DNA of 64,000 nt from Crossaster papposus (lineage: Eukaryota > Echinodermata > Asteroidea > Velatida > Solasteridae): positions 1,860,001-1,924,000 of the forward strand of contig JBAIAA010000443.1 in assembly GCA_037893245.1 (NCBI GenBank). The letters run 5' to 3'. Under the pieces are notes generated by a model that was not told where the DNA came from, did not search any database, and was given only the letters and a program-made list of their open reading frames with translations. A program made the position numbers and the translations under genes. Below are positions 24,501 to 30,860 of the stretch, in pieces; position 1 is the first letter of the stretch, and each line of letters starts with the position of its first letter.

Positions 24501-27500
24501 CTGACGCTCTGATCATGAGTCTCGAATCTTAACAGCCAGGCCACACTTGCCCTTTGGAATAAAGAAAGCAACACCCAAATGATGCAAATTTGGCTACACA
24601 ACAGTTGCTGTGGTGTTACCAATTTGCATTCGAATTTGCGTTCATGCTAAGTATGAACCAGCCTTAAGTCTACCTATGAGGCCTTGGCTCTTCTATCAAA
24701 GGCAGTGTAATATTGGCAGCTTGGGAAACTCATTCCATTAGGGAATTTTAATTGAGGAGCATATTCCATGTTTCCCTCCGTCAACAGAAATGAGACAATA
24801 ACTGCCCAGACAACATTAACGATTGAGAGTGCGGCCTATAGTGGTTAGCATTGTGACTCATGATCAGAGGGTCAGGGGTTCCAATCCAGCTGCTGGCCAT
24901 ATGCTGTGTCCTTGGGCAAGCCACACCACCCCCACTTGGCTCTCTTCACCAAGAAGTATAAATGGGTACTGGCATTAGCTGGGGAGTAACCTGCGATGTA
25001 CTCGCATTCCATCTAGGGGGAATATAAATATTCTCAGTCGTTTCTTGCCAAGAAAACTGGAGATAAATGCCGGCCTGATGGGCCATATTGACTCGTGAAA
25101 GACTTGAATATTAAACATACAATGTACATACATGTAAGTTGGTAAAAGGAGATTATCACAGGAGATTATCACCAACCACTTGCGAACATGTCAGTGTGAA
25201 CCTGTGAACATTTCAGTGTGAACCTGTGAACATGTCAGTGTGAACCTGTGAACATGTCAGTGTGAACCTGTGAACATGTCAGTGTGAACCTGTGAACATG
25301 TCAGTGTGAACCTGTGAACATGTCAGTGTGCTCTGGTACCACATAACGATTGAGGGGCGAGACACAAAGGAGAACAAAGGAAACAAAATTCGGTCCTCGA
25401 TCGACGGTGCAAGCGCAAAGCAATGGGGATTGGGTATAACATAGGAATAAAAGAAAACACAATATCGAACCTCGATCGTTATGTGGTTCACGACTGCGTG
25501 AACATGTCAGTGTGAACATGTCCATGTCATTCTGCCCAGTTGCCTCTCCTCAAGCCACGGCTATAGCCGTCAGCTGCCCGCTAGGGATTAAAGTATTGCT
25601 CTTTTCCCAGGAGGATCAGTCCTCCTACAGGAGGAGCAAAAAGGCGACTTCGCCATCGACATGGAGGGTCCCCGTCACCGCGGTAACATCCAGCAGATGG
25701 CGATGGTTGAGCAGCAAGACAGTTACATCAAGAACCGGGAGGAGACCATGCACAGCATCGAGAGCACCATTGTAGAGCTGAGTGGGATCTTTCAACAGCT
25801 GGCTCATATGGTCAAGGAGCAGGAGGAACAGGTGCAACGGTAAGAGCCACTTTTTAGCTGTGGGTAGCAGCTAAAGAAATCACTATGCCCCTGTGTTAGT
25901 TACATGTAGTTAGTTTGTTAGTAACAAACAATTGAGTATCCTTGCTTCTGCACCATGTAACTCGGCATCTTAGCAACTTGGCATCTACCAAATTGGGAAG
26001 TTACCAACTCAGCCCCTATCAAATTGCCCGATGCCGGTTGAAAACGAATACCGTTTTTCTTGCTTTTCTCATCAGCATCCATAATTGTAAAACTTCAGAC
26101 AGGTCAGTTTAACGGTATACATGTACTATAAAATACAACCCCCCAAATCCACCCATTTGTGATCATTCAAGCAATTACCAATGGTGTATTTGGAACTGTA
26201 ATTCCAATTTGGATGTATACAACTTGGTATAAACCTTAAACAGGATGTCTTGCGCCTATCAATTACTGGACTTTGTTGAACTTAGTACAAATGGCCCAAG
26301 GCGAACCTGTTGGACATAGATGAGGTTTAAGACAGAAAGGCATGACAATTGTGAAAATGCTGCATTTTGGGGACTGCACAGGCATTTTTTTCACGGCATT
26401 TTTTTCCACGGCTGGTCCCCTAGCACAAGTGCTAGTCAACTTTGTAAAAATGTACAATGTGGGAATAACCAGATTACGTAGGTCAGATTTGTTTAAACTG
26501 AGGTCAAATTAACTTGAGGTCAAGTTGTAAAAGAGTCTGGAATTGTAAAATTTGTCTCATTTTAAAACTTAAAGTTCAATTGCAAGCAATACATGTATGG
26601 AAACTTCCTTGTAATGGTCATTTGAGGTCAAGCTGTAAAATAGGATAATTTGCAAAATTAGACGAGACTCGTGGTTTGAGACGAGGGGCTTATGGTTAAT
26701 CCAAATTAACAGCTCCACCAGTGTTTTTTTAATTTAAAATGTACAAAAAACATCTTCTTGAGATGATGAAATGGATTGCCTTGTTTGTGTATGTAAAACA
26801 GTCGCAAGTGCTGCCTGTTTACTTAAGGTGTAGGATGTACATTGTATGTAGAAGGATTTACGTACATGTAGACGTATACAATTTCTAAATTCAAGTCTTC
26901 AATGAGCATCCTCGTGTATAAATTGTACTCTTGATCAACAACAAGGTTTTAGTTTTCATGCCAAACGGCTCCAAAGTATTTTTCTGTCGCAAGATTCGAA
27001 AAACATCTTGCGGATGTTTTTTGTAGCTCTACAGTATTTACTTATAGTATTGTTTTTTTGTTTTTTTCAATATGATCATCAAGCTCCTTAATCCTTGCTC
27101 TTTTATGGGAAAATGACTTTATGAGCAAAGTTGCAAATATTGAATATTTTAGAGCGTGTGGGTTAATTCTGTGCAAACAGCGAGCCGCTTTAGATTAAAT
27201 GATTCACATTTCATTGCTTGGAAATTGCCTTTGCATGTATACATTAAACAGTGCTGAATCCATCAATTTGAAAACAAATTTTCACATACTGTACCCTAGT
27301 AGGCCATCAGCTGAACCTTAAAAACAGGCTGTAAAATGCGTTTCGCTCCAGCAACACTGGGTCTATTTTTTTTAAATGAATATGTGAGGTTTTTTACATC
27401 GCAAACATTACGTTAAAAGTTCTCCAATAAAAATGCTGCAGTTTTTTGTTTACACTCCATCGAAGATGCCCATTATTATGTACAGCGGGGTCCCCTATCG

Positions 27501-29127
27501 TGGCGCACTTTCTTGACGTACCGGTACATGTACATCCCTTGACTTTCCTAGTGCGGCGTTTCCGAACCTCTTTGTTGACAAACTTTAAATTCATGAAGCT
27601 AAATACAAGATTTCACGAGCTCTGTCGCTGAAATTAAGCTACTCTTTGGCACAGGAAGTAAATTTATCCCATCTGACATTTGTGAGGGTCTTCACTTTTT
27701 CACATTTTTAGGATTCAATATGCATCAAACACCTTACACTAGTCACATTTTATGCATTTACATCGGTCGACGTTGACGCACCGTCGGCACTAGACGTCGC
27801 CATGTCTGATGACAAATGCATGTACGTAGGTCATGTCATGACCGTCAACCCTGCATGGACGAGTTGGTGTGGGATTGGATAATTCACAACACGTGATGCG
27901 ATTGCGTCGTTTTTGAACGATTTTTGAAACGTGGCGCATTACTGTACGTCTTTGAACTTTCCTGATGCCAAAATAGTTCGCTCTTTACAGCAGAATTATT
28001 AAAAAAACTGCAGGATGAAATGTGGAGAGCTATTTTACTATTAATCTAGAGTCATTTATTTAGTCGGAACTGTACACCCACTCTTGCTGGAATGAAATGA
28101 AAGAAATTTGAGCACTCAGCTGACGGCCTATAGGGGGTTGGGATTAATGTCATACGAGCTGTGAAAAATACCCTCTTCTGACATTTGTATGCTTTTTGAG
28201 CAAATCACTTTAGACTCAGTGAACAAGTAACTGTTGTTTTTTTTGTTAGATGTTCATAGTGAGAGACACCGACCCTTTTCCACCCACTCCAATACTGTAT
28301 AAATATCATCCAAAAGTGAAAGTCTCAAGAGGTTTGAACCTGCTATTCAGGTTAAGAAATAAGAACTGTTTTGTCTTTCTATCAAGTACAGGGTGGTTAA
28401 AAAACAGTTAACCAAGTTGAAGGTTGTTGTTAACTCACCCTTCTACAATTCCATCGATTTTTTTGTTGAGGTAGTGTTTGCAAGTAGGCCAGTAGGGTGT
28501 CTAGAAATAATCCTGAAAAAAAATGCTAGGTCTAGCTTTAATTGGATCTGAAGATATGGCCCATTACTGATGGCATGTACAAAACTGGTTTGTCCATGGA
28601 AGTTTCTTATATCTTGAGATTCAATTAAGATAGACCTATGTACCATTTCCTTTCAAGATTTTGTCTATTGCGCTACCTACCAACATTGTAAACACAAATT
28701 CTGTCGAATTGTAGGAGGTTAGTAGGATAATTTTGGCCGATTTGCTCCAATACATGTACCGGTAGTAAAGTGTAATAGGGAGTTACGGTAGGGTTAACTA
28801 GACAAAAACAAAGGCGAAAAAGGTAATATGTTCATTTACATACGTGTATTTGTTAACCCTCTCTAGAGTGTGTGCAAAATTTAATGTGTGTGTATTAAAT
28901 TTAAAGGGTTTGGGTTTGTTTTATGTACATTTTTATGTTTATTTATACTGTTTTTATTGTATAACAGGATTGACAACAACGTAGAAGACACGGTGATGAA
29001 TGTCGAGGCAGCCCACGGCGAGATCCTCAAGTATTTCCAGTCCGTTACCTCCAACAGGTGGCTCATGGTCAAGGTTTTCATAGTTCTCATCGTCTTCTTT
29101 GTTATATTTGTGGTATTCGTGGCCTGA
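6376..29127 (+). CDS. stx5: Syntaxin-5 (Qa-SNARE), complete, 8 coding exons
   Basis: Syntaxin-5 is the Qa-SNARE of ER-Golgi and intra-Golgi fusion; it pairs with Qb, Qc and R-SNAREs such as GOSR2, Bet1 and Sec22b and is gated by the SM protein Sly1. Joined exons give 355 residues. Residues 48-57 (MTCRDRTQEF) are the Sly1-binding N-peptide. The Habc region follows, with SLFDDKSVEIQELTYIIKQ (122-140) and LQSKLANMSNDFK. The SNARE motif spans about 263-325 with zero-layer Gln297 (KEQEE), then a transmembrane anchor at 335-354 ending at TGA. The first 47 residues, with an RRR cluster near the start, correspond in position to the long-isoform extension that carries an ER-retrieval signal in vertebrates; Met48 corresponds to the short-isoform start. 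All seven introns are GT-AG. Exon 1 has two usable in-frame donors 12 nt apart. No frameshift or missing key residue was seen. Confidence 0.97.
6592..8127 (+). other. STX5 intron 1: MITEs
   Basis: Holds the end of a CAGGGTTGTAGCTA-type element from 6610, with no partner end found; the 7157-7380 TTAA-flanked MITE; and a one-sided copy of the same MITE starting at about 7791 (TTAACCAGTTTGTGCCG). A G-rich run lies near 7740-7770. No coding exon recognised. Confidence 0.7.
7157..7380. mobile_element. TTAA-flanked MITE, 224 bp
   Basis: Ends CCAGTTCGCGTCGG and CCGGCGCGAACTGG are inverted copies, flanked by TTAA on both sides (7153-7156 and 7381-7384). TTAA duplication is typical of piggyBac-like transposition, although the terminal CCAG is not the usual CCC. 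A related end lies at 7791 and another near 54834-54851. Confidence 0.72.
8128..8201 (+). CDS. stx5: STX5 exon 2 (residues 73-97)
   Basis: Acceptor TCTCTGCAG, then GNGVAAGRTTNAK and HTEFMLIAK, donor AA|GTAAGT in phase 2. The stretch EFMLIAK matches the SEFTLMAK part of the vertebrate protein. Confidence 0.94.
9094..9366 (+). mobile_element. tRNA-derived SINE
   Basis: The head has a Pol III box A-like GGTGTAGCGGT and a canonical box B GGTTCGAATCC (9149-9159). The body runs to GGCGTTAAACCC and ends in (ACTC)n simple repeats (about 9350-9365). The GGCGTTAAA plus short-repeat tail is seen in metazoan tRNA-SINEs. It lies in STX5 intron 2, same strand. Confidence 0.85.
9547..9889. mobile_element. 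MITE family M1 (GGTAGGATACACC), intron 2 copy
   Basis: Ends TTAAAGGTAGGATACACC and GGTGTATCCTACCTTTAA are near-perfect inverted copies. The interior matches the copies at 16.5 kb and 22.5 kb, including ATTTTGCTGGAAGCCTAGAA and TAAGATATTTCTTAATAATT. Confidence 0.88.
9985..10968. mobile_element. hAT-type element, 984 bp, 8-bp TSD
   Basis: Flanked by perfect 8-bp duplications GCTGTGTT (9977-9984 and 10969-10976). Termini TAACGTCCGTCGAT and ATCGACGGCCGTTA match inverted at 13 of 14 positions. Subterminal zones are rich in ATCGA repeats. No transposase seen. It contains a nested foldback at 10275-10432. An 8-bp duplication with short TIRs is the hAT signature. Confidence 0.88.
10275..10432. repeat. 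GC-rich foldback, about 75-bp arms
   Basis: The left arm runs through GACCGAGCTG, GGGGCGCGCCG and TATCTGGGCTTATTGAGG; the right arm repeats these in inverted order. The centre is TATTATA. Arms differ by small indels (CTGTTCATTTGTTCCGC against TTCATTTG). It lies inside the 9985-10968 hAT element, so it inserted later or is part of that family. Confidence 0.88.
11246..12282. mobile_element. hAT-type element, 1037 bp, 8-bp TSD
   Basis: Perfect 8-bp duplications TGTACAAC (11238-11245 and 12283-12290). Ends TAAGGGTGTGC and GCACGGCCTTA match inverted at 9 of 11 positions. Subterminal palindromic GGGTACCCGGGTACCC motifs lie at both ends. Two short open frames (11635-11883 minus, 12039-12332 plus) resemble nothing I recognise. 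Confidence 0.87.
12405..12668. repeat. 19-bp tandem array, about 13 copies
   Basis: Unit GGGTGCTATGCGTCCCCGA with variants CGTGG and CGGGG. Because 19 is not a multiple of 3, each frame cycles through all three phases and stays open; these frames are artefacts. The downstream flank (CACAGCAGTCA, ACAATTGTTTT, TCTGTCTTGA) is shared with the array at 30 kb, so both arrays belong to one repeat family. Confidence 0.92.
13091..13146 (+). CDS. stx5: STX5 exon 3 (residues 97-115)
   Basis: Acceptor TTCTTTTCAG, peptide QIGKDITNTFTKLEKLTI, donor AT|GTAAGT in phase 1. This is a short 56-nt exon, below usual ORF detection size, encoding one Habc helix segment. Confidence 0.95.
14072..14692. mobile_element. 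MITE family M1, intron 3 copy 1
   Basis: Left end TAGGATACATCATTGGTAAT and right end CTGGTGTAACAGACCTTTAA are diverged family ends. The copy is about 620 bp against roughly 350 bp for others, implying inserted DNA between about 14150 and 14480. Confidence 0.68.
14820..15491. mobile_element. hAT-like element, 672 bp
   Basis: Ends CAGGGTTGTAGCTA and TAACTACAACCCTG match inverted at 13 of 14 positions. Flanking octamers GTGGACAT (14812-14819) and GTGTACAT (15492-15499) agree at 7 of 8 bases. Subterminal GCCGGC motifs cluster at the right end. A 148-codon open frame (14999-15445) has no recognised homology. A single similar end lies at 6610. Confidence 0.78.
16488..16847. mobile_element. MITE family M1, intron 3 copy 2 (best preserved)
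   Basis: Ends TTTAAAGGTAGTATACACC and GGTGTATACTACCTTTAA are perfect inverted copies over 18 bp. The interior is shared with the 9.5, 22.5, 26.0 and 49.6 kb copies. Confidence 0.9.
17270..17368 (+). other. tRNA-like segment
   Basis: GTGGGTTCGAGCCCCAC (17339-17355) folds as a perfect T arm, and CCTGC...GCAGG just upstream can form an anticodon-like stem. The D arm and acceptor stem are not convincing, so this is a tRNA-derived repeat head or decayed tRNA, not a working gene. Confidence 0.4.
17395..17585. repeat. Interspersed repeat M2 (also inside the 47-48 kb palindrome)
   Basis: Blocks CCCAAATCCTCTTTGCAAAT, TGCAGGATTGAGGTCACTT and ATTTATCCAAAT recur in the same order at 48065-48235 and inverted at 46960-47180. 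It is therefore an independent repeat that was inserted in the ancestor of the palindrome arms. Confidence 0.78.
18826..19098. repeat. G-run/C-run tracts in intron 3
   Basis: A G tract at about 18836-18853 is followed by a C tract of about 20 at 18876-18894, able to pair as a hairpin. A second G run of about 18 lies at 19080-19097, roughly 80 bp before exon 4. G-quadruplex formation is plausible. Run lengths may be assembly-sensitive. Confidence 0.85.
19178..19290 (+). CDS. stx5: STX5 exon 4 (residues 116-153)
   Basis: Acceptor ATGACAG, peptide beginning LAKRRSLFDDK and ending KQIGQLQQ, donor CAG|GTGAGG in phase 0. The ATG seen just upstream at 19171 is intronic. Confidence 0.96.
20201..22498. 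mobile_element. hAT element, 2298 bp, perfect 8-bp TSD
   Basis: Perfect 8-bp duplications TATCTGGG (20193-20200 and 22499-22506). Ends TAGGCCTGGACGATATCG and CGATATCGTCCAGCGCTA match inverted at 16 of 18 positions, with further GATATATCG repeats inside both ends. A plus-strand open frame at 21894-22109 (including HRLGQEINKFEEYTSQSP and a following SKYNVSLLEISG) is reminiscent of the hAT C-terminal dimerisation region, which supports a decayed autonomous copy; that match is weak. It lies in STX5 intron 4. Confidence 0.88.
22518..22928. mobile_element. MITE family M1, intron 4 copy
   Basis: Left end AAAGGTACGGTAGGATACACC and right end GGTGTATCCTACC followed by AGTACTGTACCTTTAAA. It starts 12 bp after the hAT target duplication and ends about 230 bp before exon 5. 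Confidence 0.85.
23160..23291 (+). CDS. stx5: STX5 exon 5 (residues 154-197)
   Basis: Acceptor TTCCTAAAG, peptide VVRQRNSQNGRHMQTHSN to FKTVLEVRTQ, donor CAG|GTAACA in phase 0. It encodes the conserved GRHxQTHSN segment of syntaxin-5. Confidence 0.96.
24155..24242 (+). CDS. stx5: STX5 exon 6 (residues 198-226)
   Basis: Acceptor TTTGGTTCAG, peptide NLKDQKDRREQFSQGPIA followed by a Ser/Pro-rich linker, donor CAG|GTAAGA in phase 1. The RREQFS block is conserved in syntaxin-5. Confidence 0.95.
24310..24549 (-). mobile_element. tRNA-derived SINE S2, minus copy
   Basis: Read on the minus strand it has CATGATCAGAGCGTCAGG, a box B-like TTTGAATCAAG, CTGTGTCCTTGGGCAAGCCA, TATAAATGGGTACCGGC and TAACCTGCGATGGACT. 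These recur on the plus strand at 24.8-25.1 kb. It lies in intron 6, about 70 bp after exon 6. Confidence 0.82.
24823..25085 (+). mobile_element. tRNA-derived SINE S2, plus copy
   Basis: Box A-like TAGTGGTTAGCA and box B-like GGGTTCCAATCC, then TGTGTCCTTGGGCAAGCCA and TAACCTGCGATGTACTCGC. With the minus copy about 270 bp upstream it can form an inverted-repeat pair in the STX5 pre-mRNA. Confidence 0.82.
25187..25331. repeat. 22-bp tandem array, 6-7 copies
   Basis: Unit CAGTGTGAACCTGTGAACATGT, nearly identical copies with one variant (ATTTCAG). A further unit-like piece lies at 25498-25522 beyond a small MITE. The array lies about 280 bp before exon 7. Confidence 0.93.
25335..25490. mobile_element. 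Small MITE interrupting the 22-bp array
   Basis: Ends CCACATAACGATTGAGG and CCTCGATCGTTATGTGG are inverted copies about 140 bp apart. Array-like sequence lies on both sides, so the element inserted into or beside the array. Confidence 0.72.
25611..25839 (+). CDS. stx5: STX5 exon 7 (residues 227-302, SNARE core)
   Basis: Acceptor CTCTTTTCCCAG, then a short linker, FAIDMEG, and the SNARE core including EQQDSYIKNREETM, IESTIVELSGIFQQLAHMV and zero-layer Gln297. Donor ACG|GTAAGA in phase 2. The acceptor was chosen because it alone keeps phase with exon 6. Confidence 0.96.
26029..26190. mobile_element. MITE family M1, truncated intron 7 copy
   Basis: Only one half is present, from GATGCCGGTTGAAAACGAAT to AATTACCAATGGTGTAT, matching the right half of the 16.5 kb copy. 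Confidence 0.8.
26191..28967 (+). other. STX5 intron 7 remainder
   Basis: No exon or clear mobile element recognised. A TACAGGGTGGTTAAAAAAC motif at 28386 resembles the terminus of a Tc1/mariner-like element, but no partner end was found. Confidence 0.4.
28968..29127 (+). CDS. stx5: STX5 exon 8 (residues 303-355, membrane anchor)
   Basis: Acceptor TTGTATAACAG, peptide IDNNVEDTVMNVEAAHGEI, KYFQSVTSNRWLMVK and a hydrophobic anchor rich in V, I and F ending VVFVA, then TGA. The tail-anchored topology fits the family. Confidence 0.97.
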
Positions 29128-29302
29128 AGCAACTCTACTATGAAAAAACTAAAGCTAAGACCCACAACCCTTGATTCTGAAAATGTTATCCACATGGAAT
29201 ACTGTTTTCCTTTTTATTTATATTTATTATTATTTGTTTAAAATTGTAATGGTGTCTCAATGCTTTGTATTACATGTACTAACAGAGAAGTCTGGTTGCC
29301 AG

Positions 29303-29308
29303 AATAAA
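29303..29308 (+). terminator. stx5: STX5 poly(A) signal AATAAA
   Basis: AATAAA lies about 175 nt after the stop codon. The first downstream repeats begin some 120 nt later, so the 3' UTR is likely near 200 nt. Confidence 0.6.
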
Positions 29309-29431
29309 AGATTCCGACTGTTTTCGACAGAACTCTTAGTTCTGGATCCCTGCATGATTTGTGGTAGAGGGGTTAACCCCCAGACCCTCTTGTACTCATA
29401 CCAAATACACACTCGGACTGTTGTTACCTAA

Positions 29432-29455
29432 TGCACCCCCCCCCCCCCCCCCCCT
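29432..29455. repeat. Poly-C tract
   Basis: A run of about 22 C bases, then CTCCACCACCC. Its length may be unreliable in assembly. Confidence 0.9.
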
Positions 29456-29674
29456 CCACCACCCAAGATATCTGAAAAGAATTCCTGACATTCAGGGAAC
29501 ACAAAGACAACAGAAAAGGAGGGAATACCCTCTGTCACATCTTTGCTTCATACAAGTCAAAACGCTGCCAGTCTCAAGATACCGTAATAAACAGGACTTA
29601 TAACAGGCAGTTTCTGGAAATGTCCAAAGGTAATCAAATACATTTTGGTGACAATCAGAAAGGGTGTTACAACT

Positions 29675-30860
29675 AATAATGTAGTAACCAACAGATAATG
29701 TATCACCAACCAATAATGTCACACAACTACACGATAATGTAACAATAAATGTTATAAATTATAGACTGCTGTGATGTGGGATATGACGTTTTGAACACCC
29801 AGGGGATGCATACTGTAGCACCCGAGGCAAAGCCGAGGGTGATATGCGTTTCGAGGCAAAGCCGAGGGTGCTATGCGTCCCCGAGGCAAAGCAGAGGGTG
29901 CTTTGCATTCCCAAGGGTGCTATGCGTCCCCGAGGCAAAGCCGAGGGTGCTATGCGTCCCCGAGGCAAAGCCGAGGGTGCTATGCGTCCCCGAGGCGAGG
30001 CCAAGTGTGCTATATGCGTCCCCGAGGCGAGGCCCAGGGTGCTATGCGTCCCCGAGGCGAGGCCGAGGGTTGTATGCGTCCCCGAAGCAAAGCCGAGGGT
30101 GCTATGCGTCCCCGAAGCAAAGCCGAGGGTGCTACAATGTATGCATCCCCGAGGCAAAGCCGAGGGTGCTATGCGTCCCCGAGGCAAAGCCGAGGGTGCT
30201 ATGCGTCCCCGAGGCAAAGCCGAGGGTGCTATGCGTCCCCGAGGCAAAGCCGAGGGTGCTATGCGTCGCCGAGGCAAAGCCGAGGGTGCTATGCGTCCCC
30301 GAGGCGAGGCCGAGGGTACTATGCGTCCCCGAGGCAAAGCCGAGGGTGCTACATGTATGTGTCCCCAAGGGTGCTTTGCGTTCCCGAGGGTGCTATGCGT
30401 CCCAGAGTGTGCTATGTGTCTCTGAAGCAAAACCGAGGGTGTTATGCATCCCCGAGGGTGCTATGCATTTTCGAGGCAAAGTTGAGTGTGCTATGCATCA
30501 CCGAGGGTGTTCACATTCATATCTCACATCACAGCAGTCAACAATTGTTTTTTTATACCTCTGTCTTGAGTTCACGGCTCACTGATGACAGCAGTCGTGT
30601 AATATCACGCTCACACACTTATAGCACATATGTGATATCAAACAGGGAGTGGGGTATGCATTGTTATGCACCAGACACATAATAGTTCTAAACCAATAAA
30701 AATGCAGTATCCAAGACAGAGGTATAACAATACATTTTACTACACTAACAGTTAATGTTTGGTGACATTATCGTGGTGACATTAGTGATAGAGTATCGGT
30801 CAATTTGTGTGACATTATCGGTTGGTGATACATTATCTGTTGGTTTAACATTATCAAAGG
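29675..30860. mobile_element. Long-TIR element around a tandem array
   Basis: The left side has CCAACAGATAATGTATCACC and AATAATGTCACACAA; the right side repeats these inverted (GGTGATACATTATCTGTTGG and TTGTGTGACATTATC, 30774-30858). A second, inner inverted pair is TGCTGTGATGTGGGATATGA (29767-29786) against TCATATCTCACATCACAGCA (about 30517-30536). Between the inner pair lies the 30-bp array. This layout, inverted ends around a central tandem array, resembles array-bearing MITEs or Helentron-derived repeats; the class is inference. Confidence 0.78.
29820..30520. repeat. 30-bp tandem array, about 20 copies
   Basis: Unit GAGGCAAAGCCGAGGGTGCT followed by ATGCGTCCCC. It equals the 19-bp unit at 12.4 kb plus an 11-bp insert GAGGCAAAGCC. 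Since 30 is divisible by 3, several frames on both strands stay open for 190-270 codons with a 10-residue period. These are not genes: four overlapping frames cannot all be coding, and all end in the array flanks. Confidence 0.94.

Noticed and set aside
25512..25775. 87-codon plus frame over STX5 exon 7
   Set aside because: Out of frame with the conserved SNARE sequence; a shadow of the real exon.
29820..30520. Possible CRISPR array
   Set aside because: Units are contiguous with no unique spacers, and the sequence is eukaryotic.
29759..30682. Four long open frames (190-270 codons) on both strands
   Set aside because: Artefact of a 30-bp repeat unit; mutually overlapping, perfectly periodic and embedded in a mobile element.
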